A stretch of DNA of 64,000 nt, taken from NCBI GenBank assembly GCA_002778195.1, contig PCDI01000015.1, positions 366,366 to 430,365 of the forward strand, in the 5' to 3' direction. Below, piece by piece: positions 1 through 11,478 of the stretch. The first letter of the stretch is position 1; the number at the start of each line of letters is the position of its first letter. The translations under genes and the position numbers were made by a program. The stretch comes from Raffaelea ambrosiae. Taxonomy: Eukaryota; Ascomycota; Sordariomycetes; Ophiostomatales; Ophiostomataceae. The notes below the pieces were generated by a model. The model saw only the letters and a program-made list of their open reading frames with translations, had not been told where the DNA came from and did not search any database.

Positions 1-636
1 GCAGCGGTGGTGGAAACAAGGGAGCGCATTGCATACTTTTATTTTCACCAGCCGGTCTGGTCAAAGGAAAAATATGTTGCGCCGTCGCTTGTTTCGGATG
101 CTGTTGTCTGAAAAGACAAAAAGAAGATCCTGAAAAAAGCGAGTTTTCATGTTGTAGAAAATTAAAGTGGGGACCGTGCTTATCGCTTAATCGCACCTTG
201 CGCAATCCGCGGTTATGGGGCCTGGCCGACCACTTTATGCGTCCCCCGGAGACGATCGACAGGCGCGTCTCTGCATCAACAACTCCAGGCGCGGAGTAAT
301 ATTCACGACAACCGCTAGACACACAAACAGCGCCGACCGTTCTTTTTTTTTTCTTCCCCACGCTTTGCGTGCTATTTCCAACTAATCGTCTCTCTTTTAC
401 ACCAAGAATGCGCCTTTTCCGACAGGTAATAGCCACCGTCCAAGCCTGCGTTTTGCGATCGTCCCGTCGCCTGTTCTGCCGCGTCGTGTTCTTCTCTTTG
501 CTGACCAGCCCAATTTTCTTGTGCGAGCATTCACAGCCCTGCGTCGCATCCACAACGCCATAGACTCCACTGGGTACCTCCACTTCCGGTGAGGAACTAC
601 AACTCTCCCCTCCACAGCCATCCTCGGCCTCGCGCC
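1..636. other. upstream region of the Mit1-like gene
   Basis: No gene is supported here. The stretch has a T-rich tract near 342-355 and pyrimidine-rich DNA up to the first ATG at 637, as expected for a fungal promoter and leader. Short reading frames on both strands have no recognisable content. The left end may lie in the flank of a gene outside the window. Confidence 0.5.
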
Positions 637-3600
637 ATGGACGATGGGGAACCCTTAGCCGGCATGGGGGACGACCCGTATGCCGCAATCACCGGGCTCG
701 ACGACGACGGTGCGCATGCCTACTTTGACGATGCGGGTAGGGCCGACGACGATGCCGACGATTGGATCGCTTCCATCGACTTTGGCGCGCTCCCAGACCA
801 CGACGGCGATGCGCCACAGTTCGAGGAAGTCGAGTTTGAAGCTGCGATGAGACAACCACCAGAAGCAGCAGACAAGGAAGAAGCACCACAGCCTATAGAG
901 CCAGCAGAACCAGCAGAATCCGCAGAACCCGCAGAACCAACACAGTCTACAGGACCAGAAGAAACTGCAAAGGCTGTGGACACTACAGAAGCGCCGACAG
1001 CAGCAGGGGTTATTGAGTCGATTGAGATTCCAGATGACGATGCCGAGGACGAAAATCCAGACGGTGCCCACAGCAACGGCCATGTTGAGGCAGAGGAGAG
1101 AGACGCCGGCTTTCATGCCATGGCTTCCGAGATTCCAGCCGACATGCTGTCCAACCCGGCGACGCACGGAGCAGAAGCACCCGAAACTGCGGCAGACGAT
1201 AAGGTGGAGAGATTTGTGGACAGCACCGACGAAGTAGAAGCACGGCCCAAAGACAGCCTGCAGGTGATCATCACGCCTCTGGCGCGGCATCTCCACGGGG
1301 AATATCAGATTCTGCCGCCCAGCGACCACGTCGTAGAGGTGGTCAAGAGGCTTCGTGGCAAGCACCGGTTTGAGGTTGTCTACGATGACGGCAGAAGAGC
1401 AGATGTAAGTGATAAGAGGGTGATGTTTTCGAAAATCAGATCCTTCTTGGCAAAGTGCCGTCCGAATAGGATCACCCCCTCGTCTTGATTGTTCTCAGAT
1501 TGTCTTCAGCGATTTCACGCTGGGTTTCGGTGACACCAAATCCGTCTATATAAATGGACTGTCCTTCCTCTATTTTCCCCTTTCCTCGAACCAACCTTCC
1601 CTTCTCTCTCTTCATCACACTGTTACTTTCTTCGTGGTCTCTTTCTTTATTTTTTTTACTTCTTCTTTGTACCACTGTTTCTCCTCCTTGCGACACCGTC
1701 GTTGCTTCTCATCATCTTCCTGTCTCGACTTCTCTCTCGACTTTCTTTCTGCTTCTTCCGCTAATTCGCCCAGGTGCAACAGAACACTCTCGTGGCCCAG
1801 CCCAACGGTGAGCAAGCTCTGCTCACCTTCAGGCATAACGAGGCTGTTCGCGAGTACGGCACAGGCGGCTTTTCCGTCAAGCGAAGAAAGATCCGGCATC
1901 ACTACAGTGACGACGCCTCCAACTTGTCTGACATGGAGCTCGACTTTGACCAGCTGGATGCCGAGGACATCGACCAGTCCGACTCTGGCGAAGACAACGA
2001 GGACGAGATGGTGCTGGACGACGACATGGGACAAACCAGACCCCGTCCCAACCAGCGTCGTCTGCGCTCCTTCGCAGAACTCAGGCGCTCAAGCACCAGA
2101 CAGAGCTCCCACGTTGCCTCCACAGCCACCGACGAGGACTTGGACGAACCGCCTGAGGGCCGCTGGCTGCGCGAGCGGGTAGCACGGTCTACGACAAACG
2201 ATGACAGCAGCAAGCCGGCCTATGACGACTACGATGAGCTAGCCCTGGACGAAGACGAGGACTTCATTCCCGCCATCCAGTCGGATCTTCAGCCCAAGCG
2301 CCGTCGCCGGAAGACCAAGGGCCGGCAAGGCCGTCGGAGCAACCGGCACACGCGCGATGGCTCCATCGAGTTTGAGCAGCGGCGGTCGTCGCGGACGACA
2401 AAGAACACCCGAAACATGAGGGAGGCAGTCAACTTTGACGACGACGTCTACGGCGACGAAGAGCGTACGCCGGCCGTCCCGAAAGTCGTCAACATCAAAG
2501 AAATCTTCCAGCCGATTGAGGAGCCCTCGCTGTTCAAAGACCTGCACTCTCAGCAGTGCTACTCGTGTGGCCTGTCTGCCCGCGCGGCCAACAAAGGCGC
2601 CTTCATCCACTGCCAGGGCTGCTCGCGCTCGTACCACAAGGCGTGCATCGGCCACCGGAGCTCACGTGACCACGTGGTCACCAAGGTCGGGCCGGACGAC
2701 TTTGTCTTCCAATGCCGGCTCTGCGTCGGCTTCGGCAAGGGCCGGGACGCGAACAGCCCTGACACGGCCATGTGCCAGGTGTGCTTGAAAGTTGGGCCGT
2801 CGTGCAAGCCGTTTTCGTACAAGAAGACGGCCAAGCAGGAGGAGAAGCTGCGGCAGGAGAACGGCGGCGTGGATCCGGTCGCGGCCGTGGACCCCGGCCT
2901 CGTGAACAACGCCGACAACGTGCTGTTCCGCTGCGCGACATGCCACCGCGCCTATCACTACGACCACCTCCCCCCTCCGTCCGACGAGTGGGCCGACCCG
3001 GAGGGTGCTGACATTCGCAAGGAGCGGCTGTCCGAGTACTCGATCGACTGGAAGTGTCGTACCTGCCTGGAAATGCCCGCAAAGATCGACGCGATCGTCG
3101 CCTGGCGTCCTGCCAACAAGCAGCCCCTGGCGCCGGGCCAGACGTACTTTGACATCAAAGAGGACGACAAGGAGTACCTGATCAAGTTCGACCAGCAGTC
3201 GTACGCACACTGCGAGTGGCGGCCCGGCGCGTGGATCTTTGGCGTGCTGCACAGCCAAATGCGCCAGACGTTTGCCAAGCGGAACGGCGAGCAGGGCGTC
3301 CCCCCGGTGTACGAGGCCAAAGACGCGATCCCCGAGGAGTATCTCCTGTCGGACGTGATCTTCGCCGTGCGGTACAAGCGGCCCGCGTTTGCGCGGTCGA
3401 AGCAGGAGGACTTGGACCGCATCCACGAAATCGACCAGGTGCAGGTCAAGTTCCAGGGCCTGGGCTACGACGCGACGGTGTGGGACAGCCCGCCGCCGCG
3501 CGACCCGTCCAGCAAGCGGTGGCGCACGTTCGTGCAGGCGTACGACGAGTTCCTCAACGGCAAGCACTTCCGGGGCGACTCGCACGTGCGGATACGGCAG

Positions 3601-6600
3601 CGCATCAAGGAGTTCCAGGCGCGCAAGAAGTTCGAGCTGATCGACAAGCAGCCGGCGGGCCTGCGGCGCGGCAAGCTGATGGCGTACCAGATGGAGGGCC
3701 TCAACTGGCTGATGCTCAACTACTACCGCGGCAAGAGCGTGGTGCTGGCGGACGAGATGGGCCTGGGCAAGACGGTGCAGGTGATCGCGCTGCTGGCGTC
3801 GCTGGTCCAGGACGCGCCGCGGTGCTGGCCGTTCCTGATCGTGGTGCCGAACTCGACGTGTCCGAACTGGCGGCGCGAGGTCAAGAACTGGGCGCCTGAC
3901 CTGCGCGTGGTGACGTACCACGGCGGCAAGCTGCCGCAGTCGCTGGCGTACAAGCACGAGCTGTTCCCCGACGGCACCAAGGAGATGCGGGCGCACGTCG
4001 TGATCATGTCGTACGACTCGGCGCAGGACGAGGCGACGCGGCGCGCGTTCCACGACGTGCACTGGGCCGGGCTGGTCGTCGACGAGGGCCAGCGGCTCAA
4101 GAACGACCGCAACCTGCTGTACCTGGCGCTGCGGGCGATGCGCATCAGCTTCCGGCTGCTGCTGACGGGCACGCCGCTGCAGAACAACAAGCGCGAGCTG
4201 TTCAACCTGCTGCAGTTTGTCGACAGCGCCAACAACGCGGCCCAGCTGGACGAGAAGTACCAGGAGGTCACCGCCGAGAACCTGCCGGAGCTGCACAAGC
4301 TGATCCGGCCGTACTTTTTGCGGCGCACCAAGGCCGAGGTGCTCAAGTTCCTGCCGCCGATGGCGCAGATCATCGTGCCGGTGACCATGACGGTGGTGCA
4401 GGAGAAGCTGTGCAAGTCCATCATGGCCAAGAACACGGACCTGATCCGGTCCATCTTCACCAAGGGCAAGACGCGGCCGAGCGAGCGCAGCAGCCTCAAC
4501 AACATCCTGATGCAGCTGCGCAAGTGCCTGTGCCACCCGTTTGTGTACAGCGAGTTGATCGAGGACAAGACGGTCGACGCGCCCACGATGCACCAGAACC
4601 TGATCGAGGCGTCCTCGAAGCTGCTGCTGCTCAAGATCATGCTGCCCAAGCTGATGGAGCGCGGCCACCGCGTGCTGATCTTCAGCCAGTTCCTGCACCA
4701 GCTGGACATCATCGAGGACTTTATGCACATACTCGAGCTGCCGTACCAGCGGCTCGACGGCCACATGTCGAGCCTGGAGAAGCAGAAGCGCATCGACGAG
4801 TTCAACGCGCCCGCCTCGGAGCTCTTTGCCTTTCTGCTGTCGACGCGCGCCGGCGGCGTCGGCATCAACCTGGCCACGGCCGACACGGTCATCGTGCTGG
4901 ACCCGGACTTCAATCCGCACCAGGACATCCAGGCGTTCTCGCGGGCGCACCGCATCGGCCAGAAGAAAAAGGTCCTGTGCTTCCAGTTCATGACCAAGGA
5001 CAGCGTCGAGGAGAAGATTATGCAGATTGGCCGCAAGAAGATGGCGCTCGACCACGCGCTGATCGAGTCGATGGACGCCGACGACGACGCCGGCAACGAC
5101 CTGGAGTCGATCCTCAAGCACGGCGCCGAGGCCCTCTTCAGCGGCCAGAGCGAGAAGAACCGCATCGTCTACGACGCGGCGTCGGTCGACAAGCTGCTCG
5201 ACCGCTCGCAGGTCGAGGACACGCCCACGGATGCCGAGCGCACGGCCGAGTCGCAGTTTTCGTTTGCGCGCGTGTGGGAGAACGAGGCGGGCGAGCTTGC
5301 TGACGATATCAAAGCAGCCGGCACCAGCAACGACGACCCCCACGGCGACGGTGCCGCCGCTGCGTTTGGCGTGTGGGAGAACATCATCAAGGAGCGCGAG
5401 GCCGAGGCGGCCCGGCTGGCCGAGGCCGAACAAGAAGTGCTCGGCCGCGGTGGCCGGCGCCGCACGGCCGTCAGGTATGCGAGACTGCGATACAACGAGT
5501 ACGGCCTCGACGACGGCGGCCAGGACATGAACGGCGACGGCGTGCACACGGACGACGAAGAAATGGACGGCGAGTTCGCAGCCGATAACGACGGCTCGAG
5601 CTCGGACGAGGACTACGCCGGGGCCCGGGCACAAGCCGCCAACGAGCTGGGCATGGGCACCGCAACTGTGTCGACGCCAAGCGGCATCGCGGGCAACGGC
5701 CAGCGCGGCAAGGCCGGCAGAAAAGGTACGACTCCAAAGAAAGGAACCCCCAAGAAAGGAACCCCCAGAAAGGCAGCCCCGAAGGGGCCCCCCAAGAAGG
5801 CATCCCCGAAGGGGCCCGCCAAGAAGGCATCCCCGAAGGGGCCCCCCAAGAAGGCATCCCCGAAGAGAAGGACATCCGTAAAGACTGGCAAAAAATATGC
5901 CACTCCCAAGAAGATGGCTACCCCAAAGAGTGCCCCCAAGACACCCCAGACCCCCACACCAACTGCGGCCTCGGGGAAGGTGACCCCCAAGAAGGAGCAA
6001 GAGGAGGCCGACAAAGAAACCAAACCGCAGAGTCCTGTGGAGAACACGTCGGATCCCAAGGCCAAGATGGCCGCCGCCAAGAACAAGGCAGTCGGGCCGG
6101 CCGAAGGGGAGTCCCCGACCAAGAAGGCGCGAACCAGGGACGATGATGGTGATGGTGATGATGATGATGGCAGTGCCATTGTGGTGCTCCCAGCGGCGCC
6201 ACCACCAGAAACAACAAAACGTGCACAGACGCAGAAGACTAACATGACGATTCTTTCGCAGCAGCCGCAGGAGACGAACACCACCATCCAGCAGCCGCAG
6301 CCACAGCCGCAGCAGCAGCAGCAGCAGCAGCAGCTCCAGTCCCAGACGCCCAGCAAGACCAACCTCATCCACAACAGCCACAACCCCAACAAACCCAACA
6401 AACCCAACAACCACCACAGCCGCCCAGAAAGCAGCGCAAGAAAGCAGCCGCAGCTGCTGCCAAGGCTGATGGCAGCCAACGCCGGGCAAGCAAAGGACGG
6501 ACCCCGACCAGCGGCACCCCGACCGGCGACACCCCGACTGGCACCCGCTATCCGTCCCCTGCCACCGCACCTGGCCGTCCTCATGCGGCCCCGGCCGCCG

Positions 6601-7826
6601 TCGCTGTCGTCCCAAGAAACGGCGCGCCCCCCGCATCGGCCTACCCAAAGGGACCAGTCCAAGTCGCCCCTGTCCCCGTCCCGATCCCGTTCGCTTCGGC
6701 CCCTAGTCCCCACCCCGGAGGTCATATCCAAACCGCCAATGGAACCGCCAATGAAGCCCACAACGGCTACACCAGCCCAGGCTTCGTCCCCGGCTCTGTC
6801 TCCGGCTTTGTCCACTACAACATTGGTATCCCAGGACAACAGCAGCTCCCCCAGCAGCAGCTCCCCCAGCAGCAGCTCCCCCAGCAGCAGCTCCCCCAGC
6901 ACCAGCAACAACAACAACAACAACAAATCCAGTACAGCTGTCCCGCGCATCTCCTCCACCCACCCATACCGCCCCAGCAGTCCCAGCAGCCCCAGCAGGA
7001 GCTACAACAGAAAAGCGCCGAGTTCTGGCACGGACAGCAGGAGCATCTGCTGAAGCTCGATCGGAAGTTGCAGCGGCTCGAGCGACGAAAGCACGAGCTG
7101 GAGGGGCAAGAAGCAGCCGCCAAAGACAACGGTGCCCGCGACCAGTACGCACTAATGAACAGCGTCGCCAGTCTGCAGGTCGAGGTGAACGTTCTGAGGG
7201 AGGCGCGCGAGCGGATCCTGCAGGGCGACAACCAGCCGTTCAGGTCGGGTCTGGCAGACCGCAAGCAGCAGCTCCTGCGACAGCAGAAACAGCAACAACA
7301 ACAACCACTACAACAACAACTACAACAACAAAAACAAATCCAAACCCAGACGTCTCCGCCTAGCTCGGGCGTGCCCTCGACCTACAACACCGTCACCATT
7401 GAACTCTCTCAGCCTCCCCAAATTCCTAGCACACGCACTACTACGCCTGTTTCTAGCCGCAACAATGCTGGCACGCCTATCACCACCACCAAACGGCCCC
7501 TCGTCTCGTCCAAGCTGTCTCTCTCGACTCGACCTCGAGGACGGCCGCCCAGGTCGGCGGCGGCCACCCTAGCACCTGCACGCGTACCATTATTGCCTGC
7601 GCCTGCGCCTGCGCCTGCGCCTGCGCCTGCGCCTGCGCTTGCTGCGACTCCCCAGGTTTGCGCGCATTGCCGCACTGTGCACGCAACCGGGTCGCCGTGT
7701 CCGATCCTGCGGGGCGAGACGGGTCTGCGCCTGGCACTGGACTCGATACGGCACAACTCGAGTGGTGTGCGGCCGACGCGGGAAGAGCTGCTGGCACGGC
7801 TGCAGCACATTGTGAAGAAGAACTAG
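637..7826 (+). CDS. mit1: Mit1/CHD3-like SNF2 chromatin-remodelling ATPase
   Basis: Nuclear ATP-dependent nucleosome remodeler, related to fission-yeast Mit1 (SHREC silencing complex). Proposed exons are 637-1404, 1774-6220 and 6262-7826, giving 2,259 residues in frame. Domains in order: acidic N-terminus; a chromo/Tudor-like segment crossing intron 1; a Cys/His PHD-type cluster near residue 518 followed by a second Cys pair; a chromo-like stretch near 720-745; an SNF2 ATPase with DEMGLGKT (about 916), DEGQ in place of DEAH (about 1026) and TGTPLQNN; a helicase C domain ending in RAHRIGQ (about 1316); basic SPKK-type repeats; low-complexity Q/P tracts; a coiled-coil-like Lys/Glu/Gln segment; and a C-terminal CxxC-plus-His/Cys motif near 2204. 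The start is the first ATG, in good context (gccATGg). Intron 1 is long (369 nt). The last junction (6221-6261) is the least certain part of the model. Confidence 0.85.
1405..1773 (+). other. long intron 1 of the Mit1-like gene, with TATA-like element
   Basis: The intron runs from GTAAGT at 1405 to CAG at 1773, with CTAAT at 1761 as likely branch site. It is phase 0 and joins two open frames into continuous protein. At 369 nt it is long for this window. It holds TATATAAA at about 1545-1552 followed by nearly 200 nt of pyrimidine-rich sequence, the usual look of a fungal core promoter. Confidence 0.7.
5782..5862 (+). repeat. three tandem 27-bp coding repeats (SPK/GP motifs)
   Basis: Three near-perfect 27-bp units at 5782-5808, 5809-5835 and 5836-5862 each encode a KGPPKKASP-like nonapeptide. 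They are flanked by further KKGTP units from about 5730. The result is a strongly basic (S/T)PKK-rich tail segment resembling the DNA minor-groove-binding repeats of histone H1 tails. Confidence 0.9.
6221..6261 (+). other. proposed 41-nt last intron of the Mit1-like gene
   Basis: The reading frame must change near here: upstream the protein-like frame is the long one from 1774, while from about 6262 a different frame stays open to 7826 and encodes Q-rich, coiled-coil and Zn-finger sequence. A CTAAC branch site at 6238-6242 and TTCGCAG ending at 6261 give a good acceptor. Phase-compatible donors are 6221 (41 nt), 6173, 6155 and 6149 (up to 113 nt). Confidence 0.5.
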
Positions 7827-9995
7827 GGTGTGCGTGGGCATGCTTTTTTTTTTCTGTGATTTTTTTCTTGTCATTTTTGCCATTTCATTTTCAGTCTTTT
7901 TATTTTTCCTATCGATTTACAAGACATCATCGGCAGGGTTATGGAGATACCCAGGGATAGGAAGCCAAAAGAGGGTTTGATTTCATGTCTATTTTTTCTC
8001 CTCGTGGAACGAGCGCACAAGGCTTATTTGCTTTTCAATCCAGTGATGGTTGGAGCGAGGGGAAAGGGAACGATTTACACAGGGTTTTTGCATGCCGGCC
8101 ATTGGCAAACATGGTCAGGTCCCCAGGTCAAGGGTACAGACACAGGCGTCGGTTTACAAGCATCGGGCGACCAACCCAGGTAGAGAAAAAAAAAGCCCTT
8201 CTCACAAGAAAGACCAATTTACTGCATAAAGATTTCAATGCCCCGATGTCGTCAGTCAGGGTGTTTCAGACCTCCTCCTCCGGTAGTAGATCCAAGTACG
8301 GACAGTCCTGCGGTGGTGATGGGGACCCATACGCCGCCGCCGCCGCCCGAAGACGGCCAGCACACGCGCAGGTACGAAAGCTCTCGGATTGTGCTTTAGG
8401 CCGTGCCAGACTACGTGTCTTGTCCTTCGTAGGCCTTGTTGGCTATGCCACCATTGGGCGCCGAGGTGTCTCACTAGGGGGGGGTGTAGTTGGGGCTGTG
8501 TTGAGAGGGTCTTGGGAAAAGGGCGTGTCCTACTTTCGTTGCAGAGGATGAGTATGGCGAGAGGTTGCCGTTGTGGGCAGGGGAAACTTGGTTTTTATTT
8601 TCATATTTTGTGAACTCTGCAGTGGATTTGGGGGCGAGGCAACGAAATAAGAGCTGTAACTAAGTCGTCAAAATACGATGCTGCGAGATGGCCCTGTGAG
8701 ATCTCTGGGGTTTCCTTTTGATATACGGTGTAAATGCTGCCTGGCAGAGTCAGCTGTGGCCACTGCTGCGAATCCTACCAAACACGAGGTTGCACGTCAG
8801 GTTTATAAAATAAATTCAGTGGTAAAGAAGACGCAAACAACAACAAATCCAACAATTGGCGTTTTGCAGTTCTTTTTGGCTTTTTTCAACTTTGTTCTTC
8901 TCAAGCTCGAGGGTGCATGACCGCAACCACCAGTGGACTCACACAGCCGGTCGCACATCCACAAGTGTGCTCCTGACGCTGTGCCACCGGCCCTTTGGTC
9001 TGAACAACACGTATCCGGGGCTGAGTCCGCAGAAGATGTGTACGACTAAGAGATCACAGCAGGCCAAAAGTCAAGCATGAAGCTTCACGTGTGCCATCAC
9101 GTGCAACTTACGACGCGAGTGGGGTCCTTATGCACCAGGGATTATGAGTGCACGGACCAGATATTGTCCGGTCCGCCCCCCCCCCCCCCCCCCCCCCCCT
9201 AAAAGTTTGGGAGAAGAAAAACAGACACCCTGCAGAATGGGAATTCCGCAGCCGGTGCAAGGCAAAGGGAGACCGGTGTCACACCCTGCCTTTTCTGCTT
9301 CCCCGACCAAATCGAAAAAAGTGCTCTGCCCCGCCACCAAACGAGCCTTGCCTGTCTCTTTTTCGCCGTTCTGCCTCTGCACGTCGCCAAACTACTACTG
9401 TCACCACCACCACCACCACCCGCACCTCACCCCCAGCTTGTGCGCACACCCGCCACGTCTGCGCCGTCGCGGCACTGACATCCTGTTTATCCCGTTAGCC
9501 ACGTGCTCTCGCCGTTTTGAGGTCCGGTTTTTGTCTTGGTCCGACCCCACGGCCTGGCTCTTCATCCTTTCTTAGGCCACCACCCAAAGGCCTGCCAAAG
9601 GCCACCCAAGAAAGGCTCTTGCTCGTTCCCGAGACGCGCGCGTCGAGACGGCCTCCAACCACCTTCCCCAGGGCCCGACCCCCAGACTCGCAGACCCGAA
9701 CAGCCTGCCGCCCGTCCCCTTCCTGGACCCCGCATCCAGGCAATTCGCGTCTGACATCAGACATCGCCATCGCGGGCTCACTCCTCGTCAATCTTATCGT
9801 CGGCGGGGTAAGCGGTCCGCGCGCAGACGCAATCCCGGGCGAACACCCTCCCGGGTCTCTCTGCCCTTTTTACACTCCGGGGCAGAAAGGAACTGAGAAG
9901 AAAAGAAAAGAAGGGGAGAGAGAGAGAAAAAAAAGAAAAGAAAGAGAAAGAGGAATAAAAAAAAACCCCTTTGGAAAAACCCACCACTGGGCAAG
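7827..9995. other. intergenic region between mit1-like and CK2 beta genes
   Basis: Contains the 3' flank of the remodeler, a 24-base C run at 9176-9199, a CAC-rich patch near 9403-9430, and the leader of the CK2 beta gene. A GTAAGC near 9809 could be the donor of a 5'-UTR intron, with CAG near 9885 as a possible acceptor, but this is weak. Between 8470 and 8800 the minus strand has short protein-like segments separated by stops. I do not call a gene there. Confidence 0.4.
9176..9199. repeat. poly-C homopolymer, 24 bases
   Basis: Uninterrupted run of 24 cytosines between the remodeler and CK2 beta genes. Such runs are prone to length error in sequencing and to real length variation. Confidence 0.95.
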
Positions 9996-11153
9996 ATGTC
10001 CACCTCATCTGGCACACCGGAAACGTGGATATCGTCCTTCTGCTCGCTGCTGGGCCACGAGTACTTTGCCGAGGTGTCGGAGGAGTTCATCGAGGATGAC
10101 TTCAACCTGACGGGCCTGCAGTCGCAGGTCGGGCTGTACAAGGAGGCGCTGGAGATGATTCTGGACGTGGAGCCAGAAGAGGACGAGGAGGACGAAGAAG
10201 AGGAAGAGGAAGAGGAGGAGAACGAGAGCGGCGAGGACGGGCGGACGCGCGGCACGGCCGGCGGGGGCGCCTCCGAACGGCGACACCATGCGCGCATGCC
10301 GAGCGACCTGTCCATGATCGAGGGCTCGGCCGAGCTGCTGTACGGCCTGATACACCAGCGCTTCATCTGCTCGCGCGCCGGCATCCAGCAAATGTCGGAA
10401 AAGTACGAGCTCAGCCACTTTGGCGTCTGCCCGCGCACCTACTGCAACCTGGCCCGCACCCTGCCCGTCGGGCTCTCCGACATCCCCGGCGAGGACACCG
10501 TCAAGCTGTTCTGCCCGTCGTGCCTCGACGTCTACGTGCCCCCCAACAGCCGCTTCCAGACCGTCGACGGCGCCTTTTTCGGCCGCACTTTTGGCGCCCT
10601 GTTTCTGCTGACGTACCCCGAGTACGACCTCTCTAAGAACGGGGTTGAGGCCCTCACCAATCTGGCGCACGACGGCACCGGGCCCGGCGGCGTCGGCAGC
10701 CTCATGGTCAACGGCGTCTACGCCCGCAACACCGCGCCCGGGCTGGGCCGCGGCAAGATCTTCGAGCCCAAGATCTACGGCTTCCGCGTCTCCGAGCTCG
10801 CCCGCTCCGGGCCCCGCATGCAGTGGCTGCGCAGCAAGCCCGACGACCCGACCGACCTCGACGAGGCGGTCCGCTACGCCATCGAGCACGCCGACTCTGT
10901 CGATGACGACGACGACGGCGACGACGGCGACGAGGACGAGAGCATGATTAGCGGCAGCACCGCCGCCACCACAACCGTGCATGCCAGCAGGCGGACCGCC
11001 GCCGCCGCCGCCACCGTCACGTCTACCCGGCACCGCCCACCAGCACAGAGCAGCACCCGTTTACGACAGCAGCAAGCACGTTCGAGCCAGCGGCAGCACC
11101 AGAACGGAAGCCCGATGACGGTGGACGCGAATGGAGTGGAGTCGGAGCTATGA
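9996..11153 (+). CDS. ckb1: casein kinase II regulatory (beta) subunit
   Basis: Regulatory subunit of the CK2 holoenzyme. It dimerises through a zinc finger and docks catalytic alpha subunits, in nucleus and cytoplasm. The 385-residue single-exon frame begins with the family N-terminus (TWISSFCSLLGHEYF), continues through the FNLTGL segment, then an acidic Glu-rich insert at about 59-80. The core LYGLIHQRFI is followed by the zinc ligands C144, C149, C172 and C175 (CPRTYC and CPSC). The C-terminal part includes KIYGFRVSE. Two features make it longer than animal CK2 beta (about 215 residues): an insertion after LLTYPEYDLS (residues about 215-245) and a low-complexity Asp/Ala/Gln tail. Both are usual in mould CKB proteins. 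The ATG at 9996 is chosen because it directly precedes the conserved N-terminus. Confidence 0.95.
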   Translation: MSTSSGTPETWISSFCSLLGHEYFAEVSEEFIEDDFNLTGLQSQVGLYKEALEMILDVEPEEDEEDEEEEEEEEENESGEDGRTRGTAGGGASERRHHARMPSDLSMIEGSAELLYGLIHQRFICSRAGIQQMSEKYELSHFGVCPRTYCNLARTLPVGLSDIPGEDTVKLFCPSCLDVYVPPNSRFQTVDGAFFGRTFGALFLLTYPEYDLSKNGVEALTNLAHDGTGPGGVGSLMVNGVYARNTAPGLGRGKIFEPKIYGFRVSELARSGPRMQWLRSKPDDPTDLDEAVRYAIEHADSVDDDDDGDDGDEDESMISGSTAATTTVHASRRTAAAAATVTSTRHRPPAQSSTRLRQQQARSSQRQHQNGSPMTVDANGVESEL

Positions 11154-11447
11154 CGAAGAAAATGAAGAGAAGATTCAAAAAAAAAAGATCAGATGAAAGA
11201 ATGAATGAACAAAGCAGAAACTACAAAAACAAAGAAGGGAGCAAAACTCTCCTCTCGTTCCGGCATATATGTGGGTGCTGAGGCGTCAATGGAACATTCG
11301 TCGGCACATTTTGTGTGGTTGCATGTTGCTTTCAGGACGGCGAAAAGAGTTGGGCAAGAACCGAAAAACATAACAACAACAAATTGGGCGGCAGCACTTA
11401 CATGGGATGGCGGGAGGATACGGACAGAGAGAACTGGGCAAAGAAGA

Positions 11448-11478
<31 letters not shown>

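Noticed and set aside
2662..6648. 1,328-codon open frame on the minus strand
   Set aside because: Antisense shadow of the remodeler; it arises from high third-position GC and encodes Arg/Leu/Val/His-rich sequence without domains.
1774..7053. Reading the remodeler as a separate gene starting at 1774 and stopping at 7053
   Set aside because: 1774 is GTG directly after an AG acceptor, the upstream frame joins in phase, and the conserved C-terminal sequence lies in another frame ending at 7826.
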